Below, piece after piece: positions 18,642-25,006 of a DNA stretch of 46,003 nt. The notes beneath the pieces were generated by a model. The model was given only the letters and a program-made list of their open reading frames with translations. It made no database searches and was not told where the DNA came from. The stretch covers positions 1 to 46,003 of the forward strand of contig CAYORM010000020.1 of the NCBI GenBank assembly GCA_964406375.1, written 5' to 3'. Numbering within the stretch: the stretch's first letter is position 1; every line of letters starts with the position of its first letter. The stretch comes from CAYORM01 sp964406375. Its GTDB lineage: Bacteria > Pseudomonadota > Alphaproteobacteria > DSM-16000 > Inquilinaceae. A program made the position numbers and the translations under genes.

Positions 18642-19400
18642 TCAGCGCGCAGGCTGCAGGATCGGTGTCGCCGCCGCGGTGAAGCCCATCAGCGACAGCA
18701 GTACCGTCACCGGCGAGCCGTCGCCGAGGAGGAAGGTGACCGCGGCCCGGCTGCCACGGCGGAACTCTCCGGCCAGGCGGGTCGCCTGCTCGCCGCCGAT
18801 GACGAGGCGGCAGCTCGTCTCGGTGCAGTCGCGCAGCTCTGCGACCCAAGGGGTGCGCCGGTCGACCCTGAGGCGGATGCCGGTGTCCTCGGCACCGGTA
18901 CGGGTCAGATCGAGAATGACGACGGGATCGCCGGTGTCCCGCGCTGCGGTGAGGCTAAGCCGCGCGACCACCATTCCGCCGGTCGTCTCGCCGCCATTCT
19001 GGGTATAGGCGACGCAGACCTCCTGTTCGGAACCCGCCGCGAGGCCGCATTGGAGCTGCCAGTCGGTGAAGCGGTCGGACGAGGTGATGGTGGGCTCGGC
19101 CGCGGTCGGGTCGGTGCCGGCCGGTTCGGTTGCGATCGCAGCCGGTGCGTCGCCCGCCGCCGTTCCGTCATCGGTTGTCCCATCCGTCGGGGGTGCATCA
19201 TCCGCGACCGGCGGTGCCGCATCCGTGCCCCCGGTCAGAGGTGGCGGCCCGGCCGGCGCTCCGTCCTGCGCGTCCTCGATGACGACGTCCGCGGCGGGGT
19301 CGGGCAGGGGGGAGACGATCCCCGGATCGGGGTCCTCCTGCGCCAGCGCAATGGTGGCGGTGAGACCCAGGCCCAGTGTCGCGGCTATGATCCGGCGCAT
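18642..19400 (-). CDS. Invasion-associated locus B (IalB) family exported protein
   Basis: A 252-aa secreted protein. The signal peptide runs to about residue 20 (cleavage after IALA). Residues 21-107 form an acidic, Pro/Ala/Thr/Asp-rich linker, and the last 145 residues form an IalB-type domain recognised from DWQLQCG, ASGSEQ-like GSEQEVCVAYTQ, IRLRVDRRTPW and the paired-cysteine segment CTETSCRLV. IalB was named from Bartonella, but the family is widespread in non-pathogenic alphaproteobacteria, with no firm molecular function. GGGAGG lies 6 nt before the ATG. The small lipoprotein follows 12 bp downstream. Confidence 0.85.
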   Translation of the reverse strand: MRRIIAATLGLGLTATIALAQEDPDPGIVSPLPDPAADVVIEDAQDGAPAGPPPLTGGTDAAPPVADDAPPTDGTTDDGTAAGDAPAAIATEPAGTDPTAAEPTITSSDRFTDWQLQCGLAAGSEQEVCVAYTQNGGETTGGMVVARLSLTAARDTGDPVVILDLTRTGAEDTGIRLRVDRRTPWVAELRDCTETSCRLVIGGEQATRLAGEFRRGSRAAVTFLLGDGSPVTVLLSLMGFTAAATPILQPAR

Positions 19401-19517
19401 GGTGTCCCTCCCGTGACGATAACCGGGAGAAACAATGTTGTATAAAGTGCTGGTTGAAACAGTGATCTTCAGTATGTGCCCTGATATCGAAAGTAACGGT
19501 GCGGTACGATATCGAGA
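19401..19517. promoter_or_regulatory. Upstream region of ialB-like gene with repeated GATATCGA
   Basis: This 117-bp A+T-richer gap separates the regulator's stop from the ialB-like start. The 8-mer GATATCGA occurs at 19483-19490 and at 19508-19515, 25 bp apart, and a TATACA -10-like element lies about 40 bp from the start on the minus strand. A matching -35 is not clear. It is a plausible control region only. Confidence 0.3.
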
Positions 19518-20252
19518 TCAGCGGAGTGCGGCATCGCCGTTTCCGGTGCTGCCTGCATCCGGTTGCCCGAGATAGGCGTCCGGACATGCGGTGTCCGTGT
19601 CGGACGAAGGCAGATGCGACAGCGACCAGATGGCGGCCTGGGTGCGGTTCTTGGCCCCGATCTTCCGCAGGGCGCGGCGAAGCTGCATCTTCACGGTGGC
19701 TTCCGTCGTGTGCAGCTTGTTGGCGATGCATTTGTTGGACTGGCCCTGCGTCAGCAGGGCGAGGATCTGACCTTCGCGCTCCGTCAGCCCGTCCACCGGT
19801 TTGGCATCACTGCGCCCGGCCGAGAACTGACGCAGCATGTCCACTGCCCAGGCGCCGGGCAGCAATGTCTCGCCGAGCATGACTAGGCGGATGGAATACA
19901 TCAGGCGCTGGACCGAGACGTCGCGGGCGATCACCCCGTCGACACAGCCCCGGATCGCCCGCTCGACGAGTCCCGGGGAGAGATGATCGGCCAGCAGGAT
20001 GATCCGGCTGCCGGGCCAGGTCTCGCGGATCTCGTCCGTCGACGCCTTCAGCTCGGCGGCAGAGGGCGCCTGACCCAGGACGATGATCAGCTCGATGTCG
20101 GGCGCCGGCTCGGGCAGGGCGAACAGTTCGGCGAAGGAGCCGGCTGCGATGCAGGGTGAGAGACCGAGCTGCTCGCCGAGGTGGAGAAGCGCCTCCCGGA
20201 CGAGCTGGTCGCCCCCGACCAGAACGGTCGACACGCATGGCGCATTGGGCAT
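19518..20252 (-). CDS. LuxR/NarL-type regulator with degenerate receiver (CsgD-like)
   Basis: A 244-aa regulator. The C-terminal LuxR-type helix-turn-helix covers about residues 155-212 (LTEREGQILALLTQG, NKLHTTEATVKMQLRRALRK). The N-terminal 130 residues have the secondary-structure pattern of a response-regulator receiver, but the strand that should carry the phosphorylated Asp reads IELIIVLGQ (about residues 53-61) with no Asp, so phosphorylation is unlikely. E. coli CsgD, which controls curli, likewise has an atypical receiver; similarity of function is inferred from the neighbouring CsgG/HfaB cassette. The start is fixed by GGAGG 6 nt upstream. A Ser/Asp/Gly-rich tail of about 30 residues follows the HTH. 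Confidence 0.88.
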   Translation of the reverse strand: MPNAPCVSTVLVGGDQLVREALLHLGEQLGLSPCIAAGSFAELFALPEPAPDIELIIVLGQAPSAAELKASTDEIRETWPGSRIILLADHLSPGLVERAIRGCVDGVIARDVSVQRLMYSIRLVMLGETLLPGAWAVDMLRQFSAGRSDAKPVDGLTEREGQILALLTQGQSNKCIANKLHTTEATVKMQLRRALRKIGAKNRTQAAIWSLSHLPSSDTDTACPDAYLGQPDAGSTGNGDAALR

Positions 20253-20849
20253 CTCCCACCTCCGGGCTATGGAACGAGTTGAAGTTTACGTTAAATCAGT
20301 CTCTTCAGTTCGGCAGGGATATCGGCAGCGTCGGGGGCGGCGCGAGAAGGCTTCGCGCCGGGCGGTCCCCCGCATGCTGGGCGCTCAGGGCGGCCGAGAC
20401 TGCCTTCTGCAGCGATGGCGGCCGGGCACAGGCACGATCGGATGGGCCGCCCATCCGGCCGCACAGCGCGCGGATGCGCGGGCCATCTCCGGCCGGCGGC
20501 TTCTATCCTTGAGCCTCTCTGGGCGTTGCGCATCCGGCGGTTGCATGGAGCCGCACTTCGCCTCCCACCGGCGGATGGTCAGTGCACCGACTCGGTGTCG
20601 GTCGCAGACATCCGCCGTTCCTGCCCCGCCGTCAGCTCACGCGAAACGCCGATGATAGGCCTCGGCGAACCTGCTCTTCCCCGCCTTGTTTCCTGATGAC
20701 GGAGTCTTACCGTCAAACCTAAGGCGCCCCAAGAGCAGACGGAAGAAGCTGCCATAAATTACCATTACATACAAGATGCAAGCCGGTGGCCGCTTCAAGT
20801 CTCCCCGGGCCGGAACCAGACGCCCTTCGATCCACCGCGCGGCCACGTC
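20253..20849. other. 597-bp gap with no convincing gene
   Basis: This gap lies between the LuxR-type regulator and the hfaA-like gene. Its open frames are short, arginine-rich and lack ribosome binding sites. It includes an A+T-rich patch at about 20690-20800, unusual for this window, and another just upstream of the regulator start (20278-20310), where a promoter would be expected. I found no terminator with a U-tract and no recognisable RNA. Confidence 0.6.
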
Positions 20850-21251
20850 TCACTGCCCGTTTGACAGGCTGTCGAGAATCTCTTGCAGAGAGGAGGAGGT
20901 CGAGACGTTTCCGTTGAGCTCCTGCCCGGTGCTGATCGTGCCATTGGCCCCGTCGCCGATGATGATGCAGACGGAGTTGCCGGTCGCGCTGGCCGAGTTG
21001 CTCGGCCCGCCGCAGACATACTGATTGCCGCCGGCCACCCCGCCGCCGCCGCTGCCGAAGCGCCGGTCGGCGTCAAACAGGCCGCCTTCGACCTGGCGCG
21101 CGGCCACCGCCAAGCCTGCCCGGTCGACGGAGCGAAAGCTCCAGGGCCTGTCGAAGAGCTGCGCCTCGGCGGCCCCGGGGGCCGCGGTGATGATCACCAG
21201 CAGGGTCACGGCCGTGGCGCTGCGGCGGGGGTGGTGGGACATCCGGGTCAT
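20850..21251 (-). CDS. hfaA: HfaA-like small secreted surface protein
   Basis: A 133-aa protein with a signal peptide (about residues 1-30, cleavage after AEA), leaving 103 residues rich in Gly, Asn and Ser. The mature N-terminus (LFDRPWSFRSVDRAGLA) and the C-terminal ASATGNSVCII...NGTISTGQ...NGNVSTSS pattern resemble HfaA, the curli-subunit-like holdfast anchor protein of Caulobacter, by my reading of the family and without any search. Two cysteines, C80 and C95, could pair. GGGAGG precedes the ATG by 5 nt. It is the last gene of the hfaB-hfaD-hfaA-like cassette, 58 bp after the hfaD-like stop. The product probably leaves the cell through the HfaB pore. Confidence 0.68.
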   Translation of the reverse strand: MTRMSHHPRRSATAVTLLVIITAAPGAAEAQLFDRPWSFRSVDRAGLAVAARQVEGGLFDADRRFGSGGGGVAGGNQYVCGGPSNSASATGNSVCIIIGDGANGTISTGQELNGNVSTSSSLQEILDSLSNGQ

Positions 21252-21309
21252 CGCATCCTCCCATGCGGGTGGGGAAGGCGGCGTGCCGCCTTCCCCGAGG
21301 TCACAGCTG

Positions 21310-22368
21310 TTACGGCTCGATCCCCCCGACGGCGACCGGGGCCACGGTGATCGACAGGTTGTTGCCGACCGCGGTCGCGACGGAGCTGACCAACGACGGT
21401 CCGGTGTCGAGACCATCGCCGACGCCGAACGCGCCGAGATTGGTGTAGTTGCTGACGCTGACACTGGAGACGGTGCTGAAGGCCGAAACATCCGCCAGCG
21501 CGAACTGGGTGATGTCCGCAATCAGCACGTCCTCGCCGAAGGCCTGCGGCTCGAGATTGATCTGCAGATTGTTGGCGACCGCCGTCGCCGCACTGTCGAC
21601 CGAGGCATTGGTGATGTTCCACACCTGAGATTCGGCGGTGATCTGCGTTGGCTCGATCACGCCGAGCAGGGCGCCCACCGTCAGCAGACCGGCGGTGTCG
21701 AGGAAGACGTTCCCGCCGCCATTGAGGGCTGCGACGCCCACAGGGGTCGAGGGCTCGTCGCCCTCGTCCGGCAGCGCGAAGGCGAACTGTCCGACATGGA
21801 GCTCGACCATCACCGCGCTGTCGACCGAGGCGTTGTTCGCCACGGCGGTCGCCGTGCTCAGCACTTCCGGCAGCTCCGTGATCGCGTCGAAGGAGGCCCC
21901 CTCGGCGGGCGGAACATCGAGCGTGCCGAGATCGATGGTCGCGGTCACGGTGCCGTTGATGTCGGGCGGGACGTCGTTCTCGTCGACGAGACCCTCGACC
22001 ACGGTCGCCCCGGTGACGACGTCACCCGTCGCGGTGCCGCCATCGAAGACGCCGCCGAGCAGGTAGTTCGCCTCGATCTCGATCGTACCGAGATCGATCG
22101 TCTGCCCGTCCCCGCCGGCAGGCTGGTTGTTGTCGATGTCCCAGACCCAAGAGGTGGCGGACACATCCCCGATGTGGATCTGTCCGATCTCGGCAAGGGC
22201 GAGCCCGGCCGGCGCGACATCGACGGTGATGGTGACGGTCTTGGTGACCGTCTCCTGAAGGTCGAGGTCCCAGTTCCAGGACAGCTCGTCGAACGCGGCG
22301 GCGGGGCCGCTGGCGACGGCGAGAGCGGCGGCGCTGACCAGACCCGCCAGGAGCGACTTATTGGCCAT
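21310..22368 (-). CDS. hfaD: HfaD-like secreted repeat protein, highly acidic
   Basis: A 352-aa protein with a signal peptide (MANKSLLAGLVSAAALAVAS..., cleavage after AAA at about residue 25). The mature chain is beta-rich by composition (Val, Thr, Ala, Ile) and very acidic. I count one Lys, no Arg and no Cys. The motif A-T-A-V-[AG]-N-N recurs at about residues 173, 261 and 331, and NASVDSA occurs twice. Position between hfaB and the hfaA-like gene and the repeat style suggest HfaD, the third holdfast anchor component of Caulobacter; sequence identity may be low. GGGAG lies about 7 nt before the ATG at 22368. The stop of hfaB is 11 bp upstream, so the genes form one transcription unit. Confidence 0.6.
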   Translation of the reverse strand: MANKSLLAGLVSAAALAVASGPAAAFDELSWNWDLDLQETVTKTVTITVDVAPAGLALAEIGQIHIGDVSATSWVWDIDNNQPAGGDGQTIDLGTIEIEANYLLGGVFDGGTATGDVVTGATVVEGLVDENDVPPDINGTVTATIDLGTLDVPPAEGASFDAITELPEVLSTATAVANNASVDSAVMVELHVGQFAFALPDEGDEPSTPVGVAALNGGGNVFLDTAGLLTVGALLGVIEPTQITAESQVWNITNASVDSAATAVANNLQINLEPQAFGEDVLIADITQFALADVSAFSTVSSVSVSNYTNLGAFGVGDGLDTGPSLVSSVATAVGNNLSITVAPVAVGGIEP

Positions 22369-22379
22369 TCTGATCTCCC

Positions 22380-23195
22380 TTAGTATGAGGTTATGTGACC
22401 CGGCCGCTCGAGCGAGCACCCCGGCTCGACCGGAAGGCCGAGGAACTCCGTCATGGTCTGGTAGACGGCCATTTCCACGACGGATCTGACGCCGAGCTGC
22501 AGCGGTTCGTTCTGGATGCGTCCGGCGTCAAATTCCACGAAGGTGTTGCCGAAGAAGCGGAAGACGTCGCCGGCGACTTCGATGCCGAGGACTTGCTTCT
22601 GAAGGCTGGTGATGTAGGCGACTTGGAGTGTTGTCGGGACGACGACGCGCAGATCCAGCGCGACATTGATCACGACTGTTCGTGCCCCGCCGCCGATCCC
22701 GGCGATGCGCAGGCCGACCCCTTCGCTGATGATGTTGTAGTTCAGCTCGGTCAGCGCGCCGAGGACGAGGAAATCGTACGGGCGGAGCTGGAAATCCGAC
22801 ATCTGCCGGTCGACCAGGCGGTTCTGCGTCAGCTGCAGCTCCCCGAGCGAAATGCGCAGATCGAACCGCTCGACCAGGTTGACGACGCCCGTCTTGGCGA
22901 AGGCGCTCATCACCATTTCGGAGACGCCCTGGCTCAGCGCGTGGCCGTCCTCGTCGTAATTGACCTGGCCGGTCTTGTCGGAGACGTCGCCGATCGCGAA
23001 GGTCGGACGGTTGCGCAGGCTCGGATCGGCCAGGGAAGCGAGGCAGCGCGAATACGGCGTCTCGTTATCCGTCACCGGGAAGGTGATGACCGGGGCGACA
23101 CCGGTTTCCGGATAGGGGTTCGGCAGGCGGTTCTCACAGGCCGCGAGCAGCGCGGTCAGAAGGCCTGCGGACAGAAATCGACATCTCCCCCGCAT
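22380..23195 (-). CDS. hfaB: CsgG/HfaB-family outer membrane secretion lipoprotein
   Basis: A 271-aa lipoprotein of the CsgG family, which forms the outer-membrane pore that secretes curli subunits; in Caulobacter the homologue HfaB is needed to anchor the holdfast. The signal ends in lipobox LAAC (Cys20). Family features are FAIGDVSDKTGQV near residue 70, the SQGVSEMVMSAFAKTG helix, VERFD, the LVLGALTELNYNI strand near 155, and VINVALDLRVV...TLQVAY. The ITELNYN-type strand and a TPYSRCL segment before the domain point to HfaB over enteric CsgG. The start at 23195 has GGAG 7 nt upstream. No csgE- or csgF-like gene is seen. Confidence 0.88.
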   Translation of the reverse strand: MRGRCRFLSAGLLTALLAACENRLPNPYPETGVAPVITFPVTDNETPYSRCLASLADPSLRNRPTFAIGDVSDKTGQVNYDEDGHALSQGVSEMVMSAFAKTGVVNLVERFDLRISLGELQLTQNRLVDRQMSDFQLRPYDFLVLGALTELNYNIISEGVGLRIAGIGGGARTVVINVALDLRVVVPTTLQVAYITSLQKQVLGIEVAGDVFRFFGNTFVEFDAGRIQNEPLQLGVRSVVEMAVYQTMTEFLGLPVEPGCSLERPGHITSY

Positions 23196-23297
23196 CGTAC
23201 CGCTCCGTCTCTGACGGTTTCCGGTGCGGCGCAGGTGGCGCCTCTCCGGTCCTCCGAGGCGGAACACTGACAAAAGCGAGGCGTCGGCGCCCGTACG

Positions 23298-23340
23298 ATT
23301 GCGGATATTTTTGGTGTCATTGCGGGGTTAGAGCCGCAAC
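23298..23340. promoter_or_regulatory. Candidate operator: three TTGCGG half-sites upstream of hfaB
   Basis: ATTGCGG is found at 23298-23304 and again at 23319-23325, exactly 21 bp (two helical turns) apart. CCGCAAC at 23334-23340 is the inverted form, so the last two make an inverted repeat TTGCGG-N8-CCGCAA. The cluster is about 100-145 bp upstream of the hfaB start. Binding by the nearby LuxR-type regulator is a guess. Confidence 0.45.
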
Positions 23341-23472
23341 TTTCGGTCCCTCGTGAGGGCCGGCTCCGATGCACCGGATGCCGTCCAGGGAACGGCCGTG
23401 CGCCATTGGGCGGGGGGATGATCGTCGGGATCCGGTCGGTGCTGCACGAAAGTGCGCGACCGTGAAACGAAA

Positions 23473-23496
23473 GACGCCCGGCCGGAGCCGGGCGTC
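23473..23496 (-). terminator. Rho-independent terminator of the rpsF-rpsR-rplI operon
   Basis: A perfect 10-bp stem (GACGCCCGGC and GCCGGGCGTC) with a 4-nt loop lies 40 bp after the rplI stop. On the minus strand it is followed by TTTCGTTTC, a U-rich run. This is a classic intrinsic terminator. Confidence 0.85.
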
Positions 23497-23535
23497 GATC
23501 AGGCGGCGCCGTGCGGCGCCGAAAGGGACGGGACC

Positions 23536-24096
23536 TCAGGACGCGGCGGCGCCTTCCGCCTCGCCGAGATTCTCGTCCTCGTCCTCGTCCTCGTCTTCCT
23601 CGTCGAGAGAGGAGACCATGCCACCACGCTGCCGCTGCATCTCGGCTTCGTCGAGCGAACGGGCGGTGTTCACCGTCACATTCACCGAGACCTCGGGATG
23701 CAGGCGGATGCGGACGGTCTCGAGGCCCAGCGTCTTGATCGGGTGATCGATCGCGACCTGGTCACGGCGCACGGCATGCCCCGCCTCGGTCAGCGCGTCC
23801 GCGATGTCACGGGCGGAGACCGAGCCGTAGAGCTGGCCGCTCTCGCCCGCCTGGCGGACGATGACGACATGAACGTCGTTCATCCGGGCGGCGAGGGCCT
23901 CGGCCTCGGCCTTGGCGGTCTGGTTCGCGGCCTCGATCTCGGCGCGCTGCCGCTCGAAGACCTCGAGGTTGCTCTTGGTGGCCCTGAGCGCCTTCTTCTT
24001 CGGCAGCAGGTAGTTGCGCGCGAAACCGGCGCGCACCTTCACGACATCGCCGATGCGGCCCAGCTTCTCGATGCGCTCGAGCAGGATGACTTCCAT
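23536..24096 (-). CDS. rplI: 50S ribosomal protein L9 (bL9) with acidic tail
   Basis: A 186-aa bL9. The N-terminal rRNA-binding domain is clear (MEVILLERIEKLGRIGDVV, GFARNYLLPKKKAL), followed by the long connecting helix and a C-terminal domain with GQLYGSVSARDI and the PIKTLG motif. E. coli L9 is 149 aa; the excess here is a C-terminal tail of about 35 residues with a run of Asp/Glu (DEEDEDEDEDEN). That run is encoded by a hexanucleotide repeat. It is the last gene of the rpsF-rpsR-rplI operon, 16 bp after rpsR. Confidence 0.98.
   Translation of the reverse strand: MEVILLERIEKLGRIGDVVKVRAGFARNYLLPKKKALRATKSNLEVFERQRAEIEAANQTAKAEAEALAARMNDVHVVIVRQAGESGQLYGSVSARDIADALTEAGHAVRRDQVAIDHPIKTLGLETVRIRLHPEVSVNVTVNTARSLDEAEMQRQRGGMVSSLDEEDEDEDEDENLGEAEGAAAS
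23572..23595 (-). repeat. Hexanucleotide repeat (CTCGTC)4 inside rplI
   Basis: Four perfect tandem copies of CTCGTC on the + strand (GACGAG on the coding strand) encode the Asp-Glu run in the bL9 tail; degenerate copies continue to about 23606. Because the unit is 6 bp, length changes would stay in frame. Confidence 0.85.
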
Positions 24097-24112
24097 CTCG
24101 GGACCCTCCGGC

Positions 24113-24349
24113 TCACTTCACGATGTAGGGCAGAAGCCCCAGGAACCGGGCGCGCTTGATGGCCTGGGCCAGTTCGCGCTGCTTCTTCGACGAGACCGCG
24201 GTGATGCGGCTCGGGACGATCTTGCCCCGTTCGGAGATGAAGCGGCCGAGCAGCTTCACATCCTTGTAGTCGATCTTCGGCGCATTGGCGCCCGAGAAGG
24301 GGCAGGTCTTCCGGCGACGGAAGAACGGACGACGGCCGGGCGACATCAT
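24113..24349 (-). CDS. rpsR: 30S ribosomal protein S18 (bS18)
   Basis: A 78-aa bS18. Recognised from RRRKTCPFSG, the DYKDVKLLGRFISERGKIVPSRITAVS core and the C-terminal KRARFLGLLPY. It binds next to bS6 on the platform of the small subunit. The start overlaps the rpsF stop (ATGA); a second in-frame ATG follows immediately, so the first codon is uncertain by one. Confidence 0.98.
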   Translation of the reverse strand: MMSPGRRPFFRRRKTCPFSGANAPKIDYKDVKLLGRFISERGKIVPSRITAVSSKKQRELAQAIKRARFLGLLPYIVK

Positions 24350-24801
24350 GCCGAGGCTCCTTCGCTCTGCTGACCACTCTGCGGGGCGGCGTCACGCGGC
24401 GCGCGGTCGCGCCGGTCGCCCCGATCCCGGTCACCGCGGTCGCGGCCATCCCGATCCCGGCCATCCCGGTCCCGGCTGTGCCGGCTCTGCATCATCGCCG
24501 AGGGGCCTTCCTCATGCTCCTCGACGCGGATGGTCAGCACCCGCAGCACGTCCTCGCTGATGCCCATCAGCCGCTCCATCTCGGCGACCGCGGCATGCGG
24601 CGCGTCGATGTTGAAGAGGACGTAGTGACCCTTGCGGTTCTTGCGGATCTTGTAGGCGAAGCTCTTCAGGCCCCAGAACTCGGTCTTGGTGACCTTGCCG
24701 CCGTTCTGCTCGATGATCTCGGTGAAGCCCTGCGCGAGCTGCTCGACCTGGGCCGCCGCGACATCCTGTCGCGCGATCCAGACGGTCTCATAGAGTGGCA
24801 T
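24346..24801 (-). CDS. rpsF: 30S ribosomal protein S6 (bS6) with RD/RG-repeat tail
   Basis: A 151-aa bS6. The ferredoxin-like core covers residues 1-105 (MPLYETVWIARQD, GLKSFAYKIRKNRKGHYVLFNID, DVLRVLTIRVEEHEEGPSAMM). After it comes an unusual tail made of RDRDG, RDRGD and RGDR repeats ending in APQSGQQSEGASA. E. coli S6 carries C-terminal glutamates added by RimK; this tail is quite different in sequence. It is the promoter-proximal gene of the rpsF-rpsR-rplI operon. Confidence 0.98.
   Translation of the reverse strand: MPLYETVWIARQDVAAAQVEQLAQGFTEIIEQNGGKVTKTEFWGLKSFAYKIRKNRKGHYVLFNIDAPHAAVAEMERLMGISEDVLRVLTIRVEEHEEGPSAMMQSRHSRDRDGRDRDGRDRGDRDRGDRRDRAPRDAAPQSGQQSEGASA
24400..24482 (-). repeat. 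Imperfect repeats encoding the RD/RG tail of bS6
   Basis: Repeated 12-15 bp units (such as CCGATCCCGG with CCATCCCGG on the + strand) encode the Arg-Asp/Arg-Gly repeats at the end of rpsF. The copies are imperfect but in phase with codons. Confidence 0.7.
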
Positions 24802-24915
24802 GTCGTCTCCTTACGGCTGATCTCTGGCCCGGCGCCGTGCGGATCACCGCCGGCCGCCCGGACCGCAGCCGGCCACTGCCACCGCGGCCGGCAAGGAGCG
24901 TTGCGAAGGCGCGCA

Positions 24916-24943
24916 TCTATACAGCATGCGCCGCGCCGTTCAA
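24916..24943 (-). promoter_or_regulatory. rpsF: Promoter of the rpsF operon
   Basis: On the minus strand TTGAAC (24938-24943) and TATAGA (24916-24921) are separated by 16 bp, about 115 bp upstream of rpsF. Both boxes match the housekeeping consensus at four of six positions. The A+T-rich -10 stands out against the surrounding G+C. Confidence 0.5.
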
Positions 24944-25006
24944 GTCTGGTGCGCCCGGTACCACGCCGGCGGGCCGTACGCCGCCGCCCCGCGGCAGGAG
25001 GACATG

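Larger units (their letters stand above)
23196..23535. other. 340-bp gap upstream of hfaB
   Basis: No gene is seen here. It contains, from low to high coordinate, the hfaB leader, the TTGCGG half-site cluster, and the rplI terminator, which are listed separately. An A+T patch (about 23300-23320) interrupts otherwise G+C-rich sequence. I could not assign -35/-10 boxes for hfaB with confidence. Confidence 0.7.

Noticed and set aside
16581..19445. A 954-codon open frame on the + strand
   Set aside because: It runs antisense through alr, dnaB, the lipoprotein and the ialB-like gene, is Arg/Gly/His-rich and shows no family. It is a by-product of high G+C content.
20637..20846. A 69-codon minus-strand frame just after the hfaA-like gene
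   Set aside because: No ribosome binding site, no signal peptide, and the composition does not match a secreted partner. The region is treated as non-coding.
23505..23521. GGCGCC-GTGC-GGCGCC hairpin next to the rplI stop
   Set aside because: The stronger hairpin with U-rich tail at 23473-23496 explains termination; this one has no tail.
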